Positions 16,837 to 25,452 of a stretch of 64,000 nt of DNA are shown here, one piece after another. The position numbers and the translations under genes are program-made. Position 1 is the stretch's first letter. Every line of letters starts with the position of its first letter. Source of the DNA: Geminocystis sp. NIES-3709. GTDB taxonomy: Bacteria; Cyanobacteriota; Cyanobacteriia; Cyanobacteriales; Cyanobacteriaceae. Below the pieces are notes generated by a model that ran no database searches, was not told where the DNA came from, and was given only the letters and a program-made list of their open reading frames with translations. Where the stretch lies: NCBI RefSeq assembly GCF_001548115.1, contig NZ_AP014821.1, positions 1,643,262 through 1,707,261 of the forward strand. Direction: 5' to 3'.

Positions 16837-18669
16837 ATGAATGTCTTTAAACTAGATTCAAATAAATCTTCTTCTCAAAAAAGTTGGTTTAATAAGTCTC
16901 CTTCCCAAAAATCTTCATTTAGTCCCTTAAATGTGGACACCTTAGTGCGATTGTTGATCATTTGGTTGGTCTTAGTTTTCGGTGCGTCGAGTTTAATCTG
17001 GCGACTATATCAGTTACAAATCAAAGAAGGTGATGATTTAGCAACACAGGCTAAACAACAGCAAACTTATAATTTTCGTCCTTATATTCCCCGTCGATCG
17101 GTAATTGATAGTCGGGGAAGTGTGGTTGCTTTAGACAAGGTGGTTTATACAGTATATGTTCACCCCATCATGTTATTAGAAGATAAAAATGTAGTAGCAG
17201 AAAAAATAGCAAATATACTGACCGATCGAGATCAAAATGAAATTTTAAAATTATTAAATAGTAAGGATTCTGGGGTTTTATTAGGAAAAACTATTACCGA
17301 AGATCAAGGTAATAAAATTAAAGAACTAAATATAGAAGGAATTGATCTCGAACGACGTTATGCCCGTTTTTATCCTCAAGGAGAATTGATTGCAGATATA
17401 ATTGGCTATGTCGATACAGACCATGCAGGTCAAGCAGGAGTAGAATATAGTCAAGAAAAACTCTTAGAAAGAGATCTCTCTACAGTACAAATGACTTCTT
17501 TTCTGAAAGTCAAAAAAGATGGACAAGGTGCAATTATTCCTGCATCTTTACCCCAAGGCATCGTGGAATTAGATGATCTGCAATTAAAATTAACTCTTGA
17601 TTTAAGATTACAAAGAGCGACAAGAGATGCCCTAAAAAATCAAATCAAAAAGTTTAATGCTAAAAGAGGTGCGGTTATTGTCATGGATGTTCATACTGGT
17701 GCGATCGTCGCTTTAGCCTGTGAACCCACCTACAACCCAAATAAATACTCTCTTTACGACTTTTCTTTATATAAAAACTGGTCTGTTACTGATAGTTACG
17801 AACCTGGATCTACTTTTAAACCAGTAAATGTGGCGATCGCTCTTGATGAAGGAGTCATTAATGATCAATCAATAGTTTTAGATGCGGCAAGTACTGTAAT
17901 TGATGGTTGGCCTATTGCCAATGCCTCGAAAAGTGGAAAAGGTTGGGTAAGCGTTACTAAGGCAATGGAAGTTTCTAGTAATACGGCAATGATTCATATA
18001 ATCAAAAAACTTAACCGATCTCAATACTATAAAAGATTGCAAGAATTGGGAATAGATCGGTTGATGGGCTTAGATTTACCTTTTGAGGCGACAGGGTATC
18101 TCAAACCTAAGGAAATTTTCACCGCCAGAGATATTGAACCTGCGGTTTCTGCTTTTGGACAAGGATTGTCTTTGACTCCTCTCAAATTAGTTCAATTACA
18201 CGCTGCGATCGCTAACGGAGGTAAATTAGTGACACCCCATGTCATCGAAGGATTAGCAAATACCAACGGGGAATTAGAATCCATCCCTAAATTAGAGACA
18301 AAACAACTATTTTCTGAAAGTTCTGCCAATAGTGTTCTCAAAATGATGGAGTCTGTCGTTGCCAACGGTACAGGTGCCGCCGCTCAAATAGACGGTTATC
18401 ACATCGGCGGGAAAACAGGCACGGCTCAAAAACATGATGGTAGAGGTAGATACCAAGCTAATGCAAAAATCACCAGTTTTATCTCTATTTTACCGACAAA
18501 TGATCCCAATTATGTAATATTAGCAGTAGTTGATGAACCTCAAGGAGCAAATACTTATGGTTCAACAGTGGCCGCCCCTATTGTCAAAGAGGTAATGAAT
18601 GCAATCATTCGTATTAAAGGTATTCCCCCTTCTTATCCCATTGGTTTGAAAAAAGACAAAAAACTTTAA
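16837..18669 (+). CDS. ftsI: Septal peptidoglycan transpeptidase FtsI/PBP2-type (class B PBP)
   Basis: 610 residues. One TM segment lies at about 35-60, then the PBP dimer domain with RPYIPRRSVIDSRG. The transpeptidase domain has all three active-site motifs: S325-T-F-K (PGSTFKP), S380-S-N, and K526-T-G-T (GGKTGTAQ). It cross-links septal peptidoglycan at the periplasmic face during division. It starts 6 bp after the FtsL-like gene, so the two are probably co-translated. Nothing is missing. Confidence 0.95.
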   Translation: MNVFKLDSNKSSSQKSWFNKSPSQKSSFSPLNVDTLVRLLIIWLVLVFGASSLIWRLYQLQIKEGDDLATQAKQQQTYNFRPYIPRRSVIDSRGSVVALDKVVYTVYVHPIMLLEDKNVVAEKIANILTDRDQNEILKLLNSKDSGVLLGKTITEDQGNKIKELNIEGIDLERRYARFYPQGELIADIIGYVDTDHAGQAGVEYSQEKLLERDLSTVQMTSFLKVKKDGQGAIIPASLPQGIVELDDLQLKLTLDLRLQRATRDALKNQIKKFNAKRGAVIVMDVHTGAIVALACEPTYNPNKYSLYDFSLYKNWSVTDSYEPGSTFKPVNVAIALDEGVINDQSIVLDAASTVIDGWPIANASKSGKGWVSVTKAMEVSSNTAMIHIIKKLNRSQYYKRLQELGIDRLMGLDLPFEATGYLKPKEIFTARDIEPAVSAFGQGLSLTPLKLVQLHAAIANGGKLVTPHVIEGLANTNGELESIPKLETKQLFSESSANSVLKMMESVVANGTGAAAQIDGYHIGGKTGTAQKHDGRGRYQANAKITSFISILPTNDPNYVILAVVDEPQGANTYGSTVAAPIVKEVMNAIIRIKGIPPSYPIGLKKDKKL

Positions 18670-18852
18670 TTCTATAATTATTAGACTTCTTGTAAAAATC
18701 AGGCAAAATTTGTACCAATCATAGGTATTAAATTTAATCAATAAATAAATCCATTTGCTATAGTTTTGAATCAATTATTATTACTTTTCCCTATTCCTTC
18801 TCTTTCCTGATAATTTGATAATTCACCCTTGGTGATATAATGCTTACAAAAC

Positions 18853-20349
18853 TTATAGATTAAGCCATTGTGCAACGGTGGAGGGAAGAGGTAATAAAAT
18901 GAGAATGAGCAAAATTAAGGCGAATAAACCTAAGAAATCCCTACCATTATCTAACTCTGTGACATCATTTAATGCTGGTTGATCTGTTACAGGCATAAAT
19001 ATTAAAATAATCGCCCATAATAAAAACTCTCCTCGAACTAGGGCTAACATGATCACTAAAACACGGGTTATTTGACCAATTATAAGAGCTTTTCCTTGTC
19101 CAAACATAGCATGAACTATGTGTCCGCCGTCTAATTGTCCTACGGGCATTAGATTCAACGCAGTTATAATTAATCCTATATAACCGGCAACGGCGGCAGG
19201 ATGCAAGGAAATGGCTTTATTTGCCACTAATTGGCTTCCCATAACTAATTTACTTAAAACAGCCAATAAAAACGAAAAACGAGGATCTAGTGCTTCAAAG
19301 TTGAGCATATTAATTTGATCCGGCATGGCTACCACATGAGAATATCCCAAACCCCAAATTAGAACTGGTATAGTAACTAAAAACCCCCCTAAAGGACCTG
19401 CGATCGCCACATCAAACACTGCTTTACGGTTAGGCATGGGGGATTTGATAGAAATAAACGCCCCAAAAGTACCTAAAAAGAAAGGAATAGGGATGAAATA
19501 GGGTAAAGTTGTCTTAATGCGGTAGTAAACGGCAAAAAGATAATGACTCAATTCATGAATCCCCAAAATGGCTATTAAGCATAAACTATAAGGTAATCCT
19601 TGTAAAATTAAAGATGGATCTGTTTCTAAGTCTGTTACTTCTACTCCTGCAATTTCTGCACCTATAATTGTGGTGGTAAATAAAGTTAATATTAATAAAG
19701 TTAAGGCTATACCGGGGCGAGTTAATTTTTCTTGAGGTAATTGTGTTTTTGCCGTTGTAGAGTGAGGATTAGGTACTAAAGCAAAAAAAGGTTGCCCTTG
19801 TAAGGTTTCTTGGAAGATTATCAAAAATCGATCGTCAAAAACTTTTTCTAAGTTATTTTTGATAGTCGGATAGGCTTTTTCAGGTGCTGTCATTAATTTC
19901 CCTAAACAAAGAATTGCTTGAGGTAGATAATCGATTTTTTGTAGATAATAGACTCCCCAAGGAAAACAATCTCTTAAGGCTTTTTCTTCTTGAGAATTAA
20001 TGGGAGGAATCGGGGTATTATTTTTAGAAGAATCAGAAGGTGGATTTTCGGTTTTTTGTAATTCTGGAGTTTGAGAAGATGATTCTAAATCAGCAGATTT
20101 TGGAGATATTTTACCAATTTCAATTAGCCAAATATAAAGTATAGGCGAGAGAATCAAAGGCAAAAAGACTAAAATACTAGGCATGGAATTTTTCGGATTA
20201 GTCAGATACCATCCCACCCAAATTAAAGGCGGAATCATTAAAGCTAACCATAGTAACCAAGTGGGGGTTTTCGTTATTTTGGCGATATTTCTTTTAATTA
20301 CTATGTAACTAAGGGTACTGAGAAAGAGAAAAAGAATAATTAATTCCAT
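18853..20349 (-). CDS. Site-2 protease family (M50) membrane metalloprotease, EGY-like
   Basis: 498 residues. Two TM segments lie at the N-terminus, followed by a polar linker (about 85-130). The M50 core comes next, with HELSH at 265-269 inside a TM helix and the second metal motif ALNLMPVGQLDGGH. There are about eight TM segments in all. Length and order match the cyanobacterial/plastid EGY-type proteases, which cut membrane proteins within the bilayer. It is convergent with ftsI, and no obvious substrate gene is adjacent. Confidence 0.9.
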   Translation of the reverse strand: MELIILFLFLSTLSYIVIKRNIAKITKTPTWLLWLALMIPPLIWVGWYLTNPKNSMPSILVFLPLILSPILYIWLIEIGKISPKSADLESSSQTPELQKTENPPSDSSKNNTPIPPINSQEEKALRDCFPWGVYYLQKIDYLPQAILCLGKLMTAPEKAYPTIKNNLEKVFDDRFLIIFQETLQGQPFFALVPNPHSTTAKTQLPQEKLTRPGIALTLLILTLFTTTIIGAEIAGVEVTDLETDPSLILQGLPYSLCLIAILGIHELSHYLFAVYYRIKTTLPYFIPIPFFLGTFGAFISIKSPMPNRKAVFDVAIAGPLGGFLVTIPVLIWGLGYSHVVAMPDQINMLNFEALDPRFSFLLAVLSKLVMGSQLVANKAISLHPAAVAGYIGLIITALNLMPVGQLDGGHIVHAMFGQGKALIIGQITRVLVIMLALVRGEFLLWAIILIFMPVTDQPALNDVTELDNGRDFLGLFALILLILILLPLPSTVAQWLNL

Positions 20350-20482
20350 GTTTAATTTATAATAATATAGCTGTCTGTTATCTTATATCGATCGAGTTTA
20401 AAGGATTTAGGTAGATATATAAGGGCGAAATTGAAGTTAATTGATCGAATTTAAAAGAAATAAATCACTACTAAATTGTCAG

Positions 20483-21175
20483 ATGAACCTTAATATTAAT
20501 TTTACTGAAAAAAAACCTCCAGAAACGAATCAAAGGAGTAATATTTATAAATCCCCTAAACTAATTTTAGACAATATTTTTGCTTTTTCTCCGAACCGAG
20601 ATACTTTAGGAGGTACTTCTTACCTACTCATTCATCCTAAAGGAAATATTTTAATTGATTGTCCTTCATGGCATGAAGTTAATCGAGATTTTTGTCTTGA
20701 AAATGGGGGCGTAAAATATCTATTTTTCACCCATCGAGATGGCATTAGTAAATATGTTCGATCTATTCAAAATGATCTCCATTGTGATTTACTAATTCAA
20801 GAACAAGAAGGGTATTTATTACCCAATTTAAACCCTATTACCTTTTCACAAAATTATCTCATTTACGATGATTGCGAATTAATTTGGACTTCAGGATATT
20901 CTCCCGGATCTTCTTGTTTATATTATGGTGGTTATGGTGGGGTTTTGTTTAGTGGACGGCATTTATTACCCACAAAAGAAGGGATTACTGCTTTAAAGTT
21001 GAAAAAAACCTTTCATTGGCGAAGACAGTTGCGTAGTGTTAATTTATTACTCGATCGATTTTCTGAGAATACATTAAATTATATCTGTCCGGGTGCAAAT
21101 ACGGGATACTTAAGAGGTAAAGGTTTTATCGATCGAGCCTATTCTTCTTTAAAGATTTCGGTAGAATTACACTAA
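20483..21175 (+). CDS. Metallo-beta-lactamase-fold protein with degenerate metal site
   Basis: The start is placed at MNLNINFTEK (20483); an in-frame ATG at 20441 adds 14 residues. It has the MBL opening strands TLGGTSYLLIHPKGNILIDCPS, split by the usual turn. The classic HxHxDH motif is replaced by THRDGISKY, keeping one His and one Asp. The later SGYSPGSSCLYYGGYGGVLFSG pattern corresponds to the second metal region, with its His also lost. The fold is convincing and hydrolase activity is doubtful. It is divergent from the M50 protease. Confidence 0.75.
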   Translation: MNLNINFTEKKPPETNQRSNIYKSPKLILDNIFAFSPNRDTLGGTSYLLIHPKGNILIDCPSWHEVNRDFCLENGGVKYLFFTHRDGISKYVRSIQNDLHCDLLIQEQEGYLLPNLNPITFSQNYLIYDDCELIWTSGYSPGSSCLYYGGYGGVLFSGRHLLPTKEGITALKLKKTFHWRRQLRSVNLLLDRFSENTLNYICPGANTGYLRGKGFIDRAYSSLKISVELH

Positions 21176-21351
21176 CAAAAGTGATGAATATGGCGGGATA
21201 AATTATCTTCAGAATTGAGAAGGTTCTTGAAGGTTATAATCAACAATTTATTACCCATTTTTGTTATAATCATTTATTGTTCATTATTTTGAACTAAAAT
21301 ATACAACTCGAAAGTACTAATAGTTTATTAAATAATAAAGGGGATAAATTC

Positions 21352-21462
21352 ATGACGGCTGAAAGTATGTTATTTAACGGTGCAATTATTTGTTTTTCCG
21401 TAGTGTTAATTGGTTTAGCTTGGGGTTTTTTATTATTAAAACTTACGGGTGAAGCTAAGTAA
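21352..21462 (+). CDS. petM: Cytochrome b6f complex subunit PetM
   Basis: A 36-residue ORF too short for most gene callers. It begins [15 protein letters not shown] and ends [15 protein letters not shown]: a single TM helix with the conserved MTAESML start and GLAWGF core of PetM (subunit VII). It is a peripheral small subunit of the thylakoid b6f complex. AAGGGGA precedes the ATG by 7-8 nt. It stands alone, which is usual for petM. Confidence 0.93.
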   Translation: MTAESMLFNGAIICFSVVLIGLAWGFLLLKLTGEAK

Positions 21463-21668
21463 TTAACTTTTGGTAAAGATTAGAAAATTTTGTCAAAATT
21501 AATATCAATAGTCAAAATTAATAACATTTTTAGGATTTAGTAAAAAACTTTTTTATCTAAAACTTCTATTTTTGTTCATTTTTATTATGATACTGAAATC
21601 TTTTACTCTAGATAAATTTTAAAGTTACTCAAAAAACTTATTTAGTTGAAAAACAACAGTTAACCACT

Positions 21669-21700
21669 CCTCTCTCTGCCTAAAAGTGAGAGGTTTTTTC
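21669..21700 (+). terminator. Rho-independent-type terminator
   Basis: CCTCTC (21669-21674) pairs with GAGAGG (21688-21693), with a 13-nt loop, and is followed directly by TTTTTTC. It lies about 200 bp after petM and could end petM or an unannotated transcript in between. Confidence 0.5.
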
Positions 21701-21773
21701 TTTCATGGAAAGATTTTGATAGGAATATGCTTTTAAAAAAGTTACAGGGTTTTTCATTTTGATAAACTATAGT

Positions 21774-21866
21774 AATAAACGGGTTAGTTAAGATATTCTC
21801 ACAATCTATAGTTGTCATTTCGAGCATAGAGAGGAATCTCAAAACGTCCTAATCAACTCGTTATCT
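21774..21866. repeat. 93-bp MITE-like dispersed repeat, copy 1
   Basis: This element matches 51906-51998 at 90 of 93 positions by my alignment. Its ends are imperfect inverted repeats: AACGGGTTAGTTAAGATATT at the left against AACGAGTTGATTAGGACGTT on the opposite strand at the right, with most differences being transitions. The core reads GTCATTTCGAGCATAGAGAG. No coding capacity. It is probably a non-autonomous element. Confidence 0.75.
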
Positions 21867-22017
21867 AGTATATAATTAGAATCTTTAGAACACACTATAT
21901 TACTAGGATTAATTGCCTATTTTGATTCATTCGACTCAAAACTGATGTAAAGAACGATAAGGTACAATATTAATATTGTTTAACATCGAGCCACTGTCAA
22001 TTATCAACTGTGAAAAA

Positions 22018-23154
22018 ATGTCCATCTATCTTGATTCTAGTGCAACCACTGCACCTCGTCCAGAAGTGATCGAATTAGTCACAAAAATTTTAACGGAAGA
22101 TTGGGGTAATCCTTCTAGTTTACATGGCTGGGGGGAAAGAGCAGCAGTGATTTTAGAAAAAGCTAGATGGCAAATTTCAGATCTACTTAACGCATCTTCT
22201 CCTGATAATATTATCTTTACTTCGGGAGGCACAGAAGCTGATAATTTAGCGATTTTTGGTATCACATCTAATTATAATGATCCTCAACATATCATTATCT
22301 CTAGTGTGGAGCATTCTGCGATCGAACGTCCGGTATATTTTCTTGAAAAAAAAGGTTGGCAAGTAACAAGATTACCGGTGAATAGAGAAGGTAAAGTTAA
22401 CCCTGAAGATTTAAAAAATGCTTTGCAGACTAATACTGTTTTAGTCTCTATTATCTATGGGCAAAGTGAAGTTGGCACAATCCAACCTATCAAAAAATTA
22501 GTAGAAATAACTAAAAACTATAGCAAAGCCTTATTTCACAGCGATGCAGTACAAATGGTAGGACGTTTACCAGTGGATGTAGAAGATTTAGAGGTTGATT
22601 TATTATCCCTTTCTGGTCATAAATTTTACAGTATTCAGGGAGCAGGCGCATTATATTTAAGAAAAGGAATATCATTAAATCCTCTTTTTCACGGGGGAGG
22701 ACAAGAAAATAGTTTACGCAGTGGAACACAAGCTCTACCATCGATCGTTTCATTAGGATTGGCCGCTAGTTTAGCACAAAAAGAAATAGAATCAGAAGCG
22801 CTGAGATTAACGGAATTAAGAGACTACTTTATTGATTTAATTTTATCTCAATGTCCTTATCTGATGCTTACTGGCGATAAATATTCTCGTTTACCTCACC
22901 ATGCCAGTTTTATTATTAATCATCCCTCTCCAGATATTACAGGGAGAAAAATTGTAAGATATTTGAGTTCACAAGGAGTAGCAATAAGTGCAGGTTCGGC
23001 TTGTAACAGTGGAAAGTCTTTACCTTCTCCTATTTTATTAGCAATGGGTTACTCGGAAACGGAAGCATTAAAAGGTATTCGCTTTAGTTTCGATCGACAT
23101 ACCACTAAAGAAGACTTAAAATTAGCTATATTGTACTTAAGTCAAAATCTATAA
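22018..23154 (+). CDS. Cysteine desulfurase (NifS/IscS class)
   Basis: Start at the second ATG (22018), giving MSIYLDSSATTAPRPEV and 378 residues. It is a PLP enzyme that moves sulfur from cysteine to Fe-S and other acceptors. The PLP lysine is K202 in LSGHKFYSIQGAGAL. The sulfur-carrying Cys is C329 in SAGSACNSG, the group I signature. FTSGGTEADN is also present. Cyanobacteria often have several paralogues, so I do not assign iscS or nifS. A small Cys-rich protein gene follows at 118 bp. Confidence 0.93.
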   Translation: MSIYLDSSATTAPRPEVIELVTKILTEDWGNPSSLHGWGERAAVILEKARWQISDLLNASSPDNIIFTSGGTEADNLAIFGITSNYNDPQHIIISSVEHSAIERPVYFLEKKGWQVTRLPVNREGKVNPEDLKNALQTNTVLVSIIYGQSEVGTIQPIKKLVEITKNYSKALFHSDAVQMVGRLPVDVEDLEVDLLSLSGHKFYSIQGAGALYLRKGISLNPLFHGGGQENSLRSGTQALPSIVSLGLAASLAQKEIESEALRLTELRDYFIDLILSQCPYLMLTGDKYSRLPHHASFIINHPSPDITGRKIVRYLSSQGVAISAGSACNSGKSLPSPILLAMGYSETEALKGIRFSFDRHTTKEDLKLAILYLSQNL

Positions 23155-23272
23155 TATTTTTAGCTACTTGTATTAATTTTTAGATGTTAGGTAAAACGAG
23201 GAAATATACCTCACAAATATTGAAAATATAATAACTTATTGATTTATTAAAAATAATCGAACTGCAAATATC

Positions 23273-23431
23273 ATGACTTTTTTCGTAGAAACCGATAAGA
23301 ATAATAGCATCAAAAATAGTGAATCTAGTCAAGAAATGACGGATAATCCGATTCTTTGTAATCATTGTAAACGCACCGCTACTAATGGTATTAAATGTAA
23401 AGGGATATGCGTGGCGGATAGCGATTATTAA
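23273..23431 (+). CDS. Small Cys-rich protein (52 aa), possible zinc ribbon
   Basis: A 52-residue ORF, MTFFVETDKNN..., with a C-terminal cluster ILCNHCKRTA followed by GIKCKGICVADSDY. That is two CxxC/CxxxC pairs spaced for a zinc or Fe-S site. The tail CVADSDY with four cysteines looks selected rather than random. I believe similar tails occur in other cyanobacteria, but I cannot verify this. It lies between the cysteine desulfurase and cysC on the same strand, both sulfur genes. Confidence 0.65.
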   Translation: MTFFVETDKNNSIKNSESSQEMTDNPILCNHCKRTATNGIKCKGICVADSDY

Positions 23432-23467
23432 TTCGGCAGTGCTGAAAAAGTTTTTTGGTGAGGGTAG
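23429..23467 (+). repeat. Stop-codon-anchored repeat, copy 1
   Basis: TTAATTCGGCAGTGCTGAAA, continuing AAAGTTTTTTGGTGAGGGTAGG, begins on the stop codon of the 52-aa gene. It closely resembles 24369-24410, which begins on the cysC stop codon. Confidence 0.6.
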
Positions 23468-23825
23468 GAGAGAGGAGTTAGGAGAAGTACTTATAAATCA
23501 AGAACTCAATTCTCATATTAATAAAAAATACAGAAACACTTTATCGAGAGAATGGTATCAAAAGTGTTAGGTTTTTGACCTTATTTTCTTTAAAATTATA
23601 TTATTGATATATGTATTTATAAAGCCTCAAAGCCTTGATTTTTCATTATTTAACCTAATACCTAATTCCCAATACCTAAAACCTACTATTTATTCACTAT
23701 TCACTATTCACCGATGGTTGTAAAATACTTTAGGGATATAAACGGTTTTAATCAACTAATTACGATCGTCCTAATGCGATCGATTCTAAAATCCAAATCC
23801 AATAATTAATTATATAGTAAAAATA
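23432..23825. repeat. Spacer with inverted-orientation STRR and TATTCAC tandem repeats
   Basis: A 394-bp spacer upstream of cysC. At 23652-23684 it has ACCTAATACCTAATTCCCAA followed by TACCTAAAACC, the reverse orientation of the AGGTATTAGG unit. At 23690-23711 it has three copies of TATTCAC. No gene or RNA was recognised in it. Confidence 0.6.
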
Positions 23826-24371
23826 ATGGAACAAAAAGGCGTAACAATTTGGTTTACAGGACTTAGTGGTGCTGGTAAAACTACCATCAGTCAACAAGTG
23901 GAGAAACAATTAAGAGAACAAGGTTACAAAGTTGAAGTATTAGATGGAGATATAGTTCGTACAAACTTAACCAAAGGCTTAGGCTTTAGTAAAGAAGACA
24001 GAGATGAAAATATTCGCCGTATTGGTTTTGTTTCTCATTTATTGACTCGCAATGGAGTTATGGTTATTGTCTCTGCCATTTCTCCTTATCGTGATATTAG
24101 AGATGAAGTCAGAGGCAAAATTGGTAATTTTGTTGAAGTTTTTGTAAATGCTCCTTTAGCAGTATGTGAAGATAGAGATGTCAAAGGCTTATATAAAAAA
24201 GCTCGATCGGGTGAAATTAAATTGTTTACAGGTATCAGCGATCCCTATGAAGTTCCCCTAAATCCTGAAATTGAGTGTCGTACTGATTTAGAAGAATTAG
24301 ACGAAAGCGTCAATAAAGTATTACAAGGTTTGGGAAAACTGGGTTATTTACCTCAACCAGCCACTGTTTAA
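23826..24371 (+). CDS. cysC: Adenylylsulfate (APS) kinase
   Basis: 181 residues. The P-loop GLSGAGKTT lies at 12-20, followed by LDGDIVRTNLTKGLGFSKEDRDENIRRIGFV (split into DGD and the substrate-binding Arg region) and the lid segment FTGISDPYEVPLNPE. It phosphorylates APS to PAPS, for sulfation and, in some species, sulfate reduction. It is a stand-alone CysC, not fused to ATP sulfurylase. A repeat begins on its stop codon. Confidence 0.96.
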   Translation: MEQKGVTIWFTGLSGAGKTTISQQVEKQLREQGYKVEVLDGDIVRTNLTKGLGFSKEDRDENIRRIGFVSHLLTRNGVMVIVSAISPYRDIRDEVRGKIGNFVEVFVNAPLAVCEDRDVKGLYKKARSGEIKLFTGISDPYEVPLNPEIECRTDLEELDESVNKVLQGLGKLGYLPQPATV

Positions 24372-24410
24372 TTAGGCGGTGCGGAAAAAGTCTTTTTATG
24401 AGGAGTAGGT
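24369..24410 (+). repeat. Stop-codon-anchored repeat, copy 2
   Basis: TTAATTAGGCGGTGCGGAAA, continuing AAGTCTTTTTATGAGGAGTAGG, starts on the cysC stop codon and matches the element at 23429-23467 with a few substitutions and a short indel. Confidence 0.6.
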
Positions 24411-24583
24411 ATTAGGCATTAGGTATTGGGTTAAATAGAGAACATAAGAAAGATAAATAAAGTAATAAGTAATAAGCTCACAGATATATCTAAATTAAGT
24501 AAAAGTACAGCAAAAGATAACCCACAGTGGAATAAATCATTTTTTAAAAAAGGTGTTGGATATAGGAAAGGGTATTAGGTTAA
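24405..24583. repeat. AGGTATTAGG short repeats in the cysC-DUF92 spacer
   Basis: The 301-bp spacer 24372-24672 has two STRR clusters: GTAGGTATTAGGCATTAGGT (from 24405) and GGTGTTGGATATAGGAAAGG, continuing GTATTAGGT (24551-24583). Nothing else was seen there. Confidence 0.55.
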
Positions 24584-24672
24584 ATTTAAACTCTCAATTA
24601 ATAAGTTATTAAGTTTCAAGTTTTTATTATTAGTTATTAATTTTTAATTCCCCATTTTTTATTAATTCTTTT

Positions 24673-25440
24673 ATGGTAAATCTTAATTTTGATTCCTCTA
24701 ATTCTTGGATTATTGCCATTATTATTAATAGTATTCTTATCATTATTGCATTAATTTCTCCCAAAAAATTGTTAACTGTTATGGGTTATCTTAATGCTTG
24801 GGTTTTAGGGGTGATTGTATGGGGGAGTTTACAATGGCAAGGTTATATCATCGTGATGTTTTATTTCTTAGTAGGTTCAGGAATTACTAAGGTAGGAATA
24901 AAACAAAAAGAAGCAGAAGGTATTGCAGAAAAAAGATCTGGGCAAAGAGGGCCAGAAAATGTTTGGGGTAGTGCCTTAATTGCGACTATTTGCTCTTTAG
25001 GTTATGTTTTTCTCTCTCCACCTTGGCAATCCTTTTGTTTAATCGGTTATGTGGCTAGTTTTGCCACTAAATTATCAGATACTTGTGCTAGTGAAATTGG
25101 TAAAGCCTATGGAAAACGCACTTTTCTCATTACTAACTTTAAACCTGTACCCAGAGGTACAGAAGGTGCTGTTAGTCTTGAGGGTACTTTAGCAGGTATG
25201 ATGGCTAGTATTGCGATCGCCGTATTAGCATGGCAAATTAACATGATTGATTTTGTGGGAGTGATTATTTGTTTAATATCTGCTTTTATTGCCACAAATT
25301 TAGAGAGTGTAATTGGGGCAACTTTGCAAACTAAATTTAATTGGTTAACTAATGAAATAGTTAATATTTTAAATACTTTAATTGGGGCTTCGATCGCCGT
25401 ATTATTTAGTTATATCTATCTCTTTAATTTTATTTTATAA
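24673..25440 (+). CDS. DUF92 family membrane protein (VTE6-like)
   Basis: 255 residues with about six TM segments. It has the DUF92/TIGR00297 motifs GSGITKVG, KRSGQRGPENVWGSALIAT, FATKLSDTCASEIGKAYG and PVPRGTEGAVSLEGTLAG. The plant member VTE6 is a phytyl-phosphate kinase that recycles phytol from chlorophyll to tocopherol and phylloquinone, and cyanobacterial homologues are thought to act likewise. That role is from family knowledge. It starts the pair with the DJ-1/PfpI gene 12 bp downstream. Confidence 0.85.
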   Translation: MVNLNFDSSNSWIIAIIINSILIIIALISPKKLLTVMGYLNAWVLGVIVWGSLQWQGYIIVMFYFLVGSGITKVGIKQKEAEGIAEKRSGQRGPENVWGSALIATICSLGYVFLSPPWQSFCLIGYVASFATKLSDTCASEIGKAYGKRTFLITNFKPVPRGTEGAVSLEGTLAGMMASIAIAVLAWQINMIDFVGVIICLISAFIATNLESVIGATLQTKFNWLTNEIVNILNTLIGASIAVLFSYIYLFNFIL

Positions 25441-25452
25441 AAAATATAAACC

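Larger units (their letters stand above)
21463..22017. other. Long spacer with a terminator-like hairpin and a dispersed repeat
   Basis: A 555-bp spacer with no gene. It holds a hairpin with a T-tract (21669-21700) and one copy of a 93-bp dispersed repeat (21774-21866), both listed separately. The last 150 bp should contain the promoter of the cysteine desulfurase gene. Confidence 0.6.
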
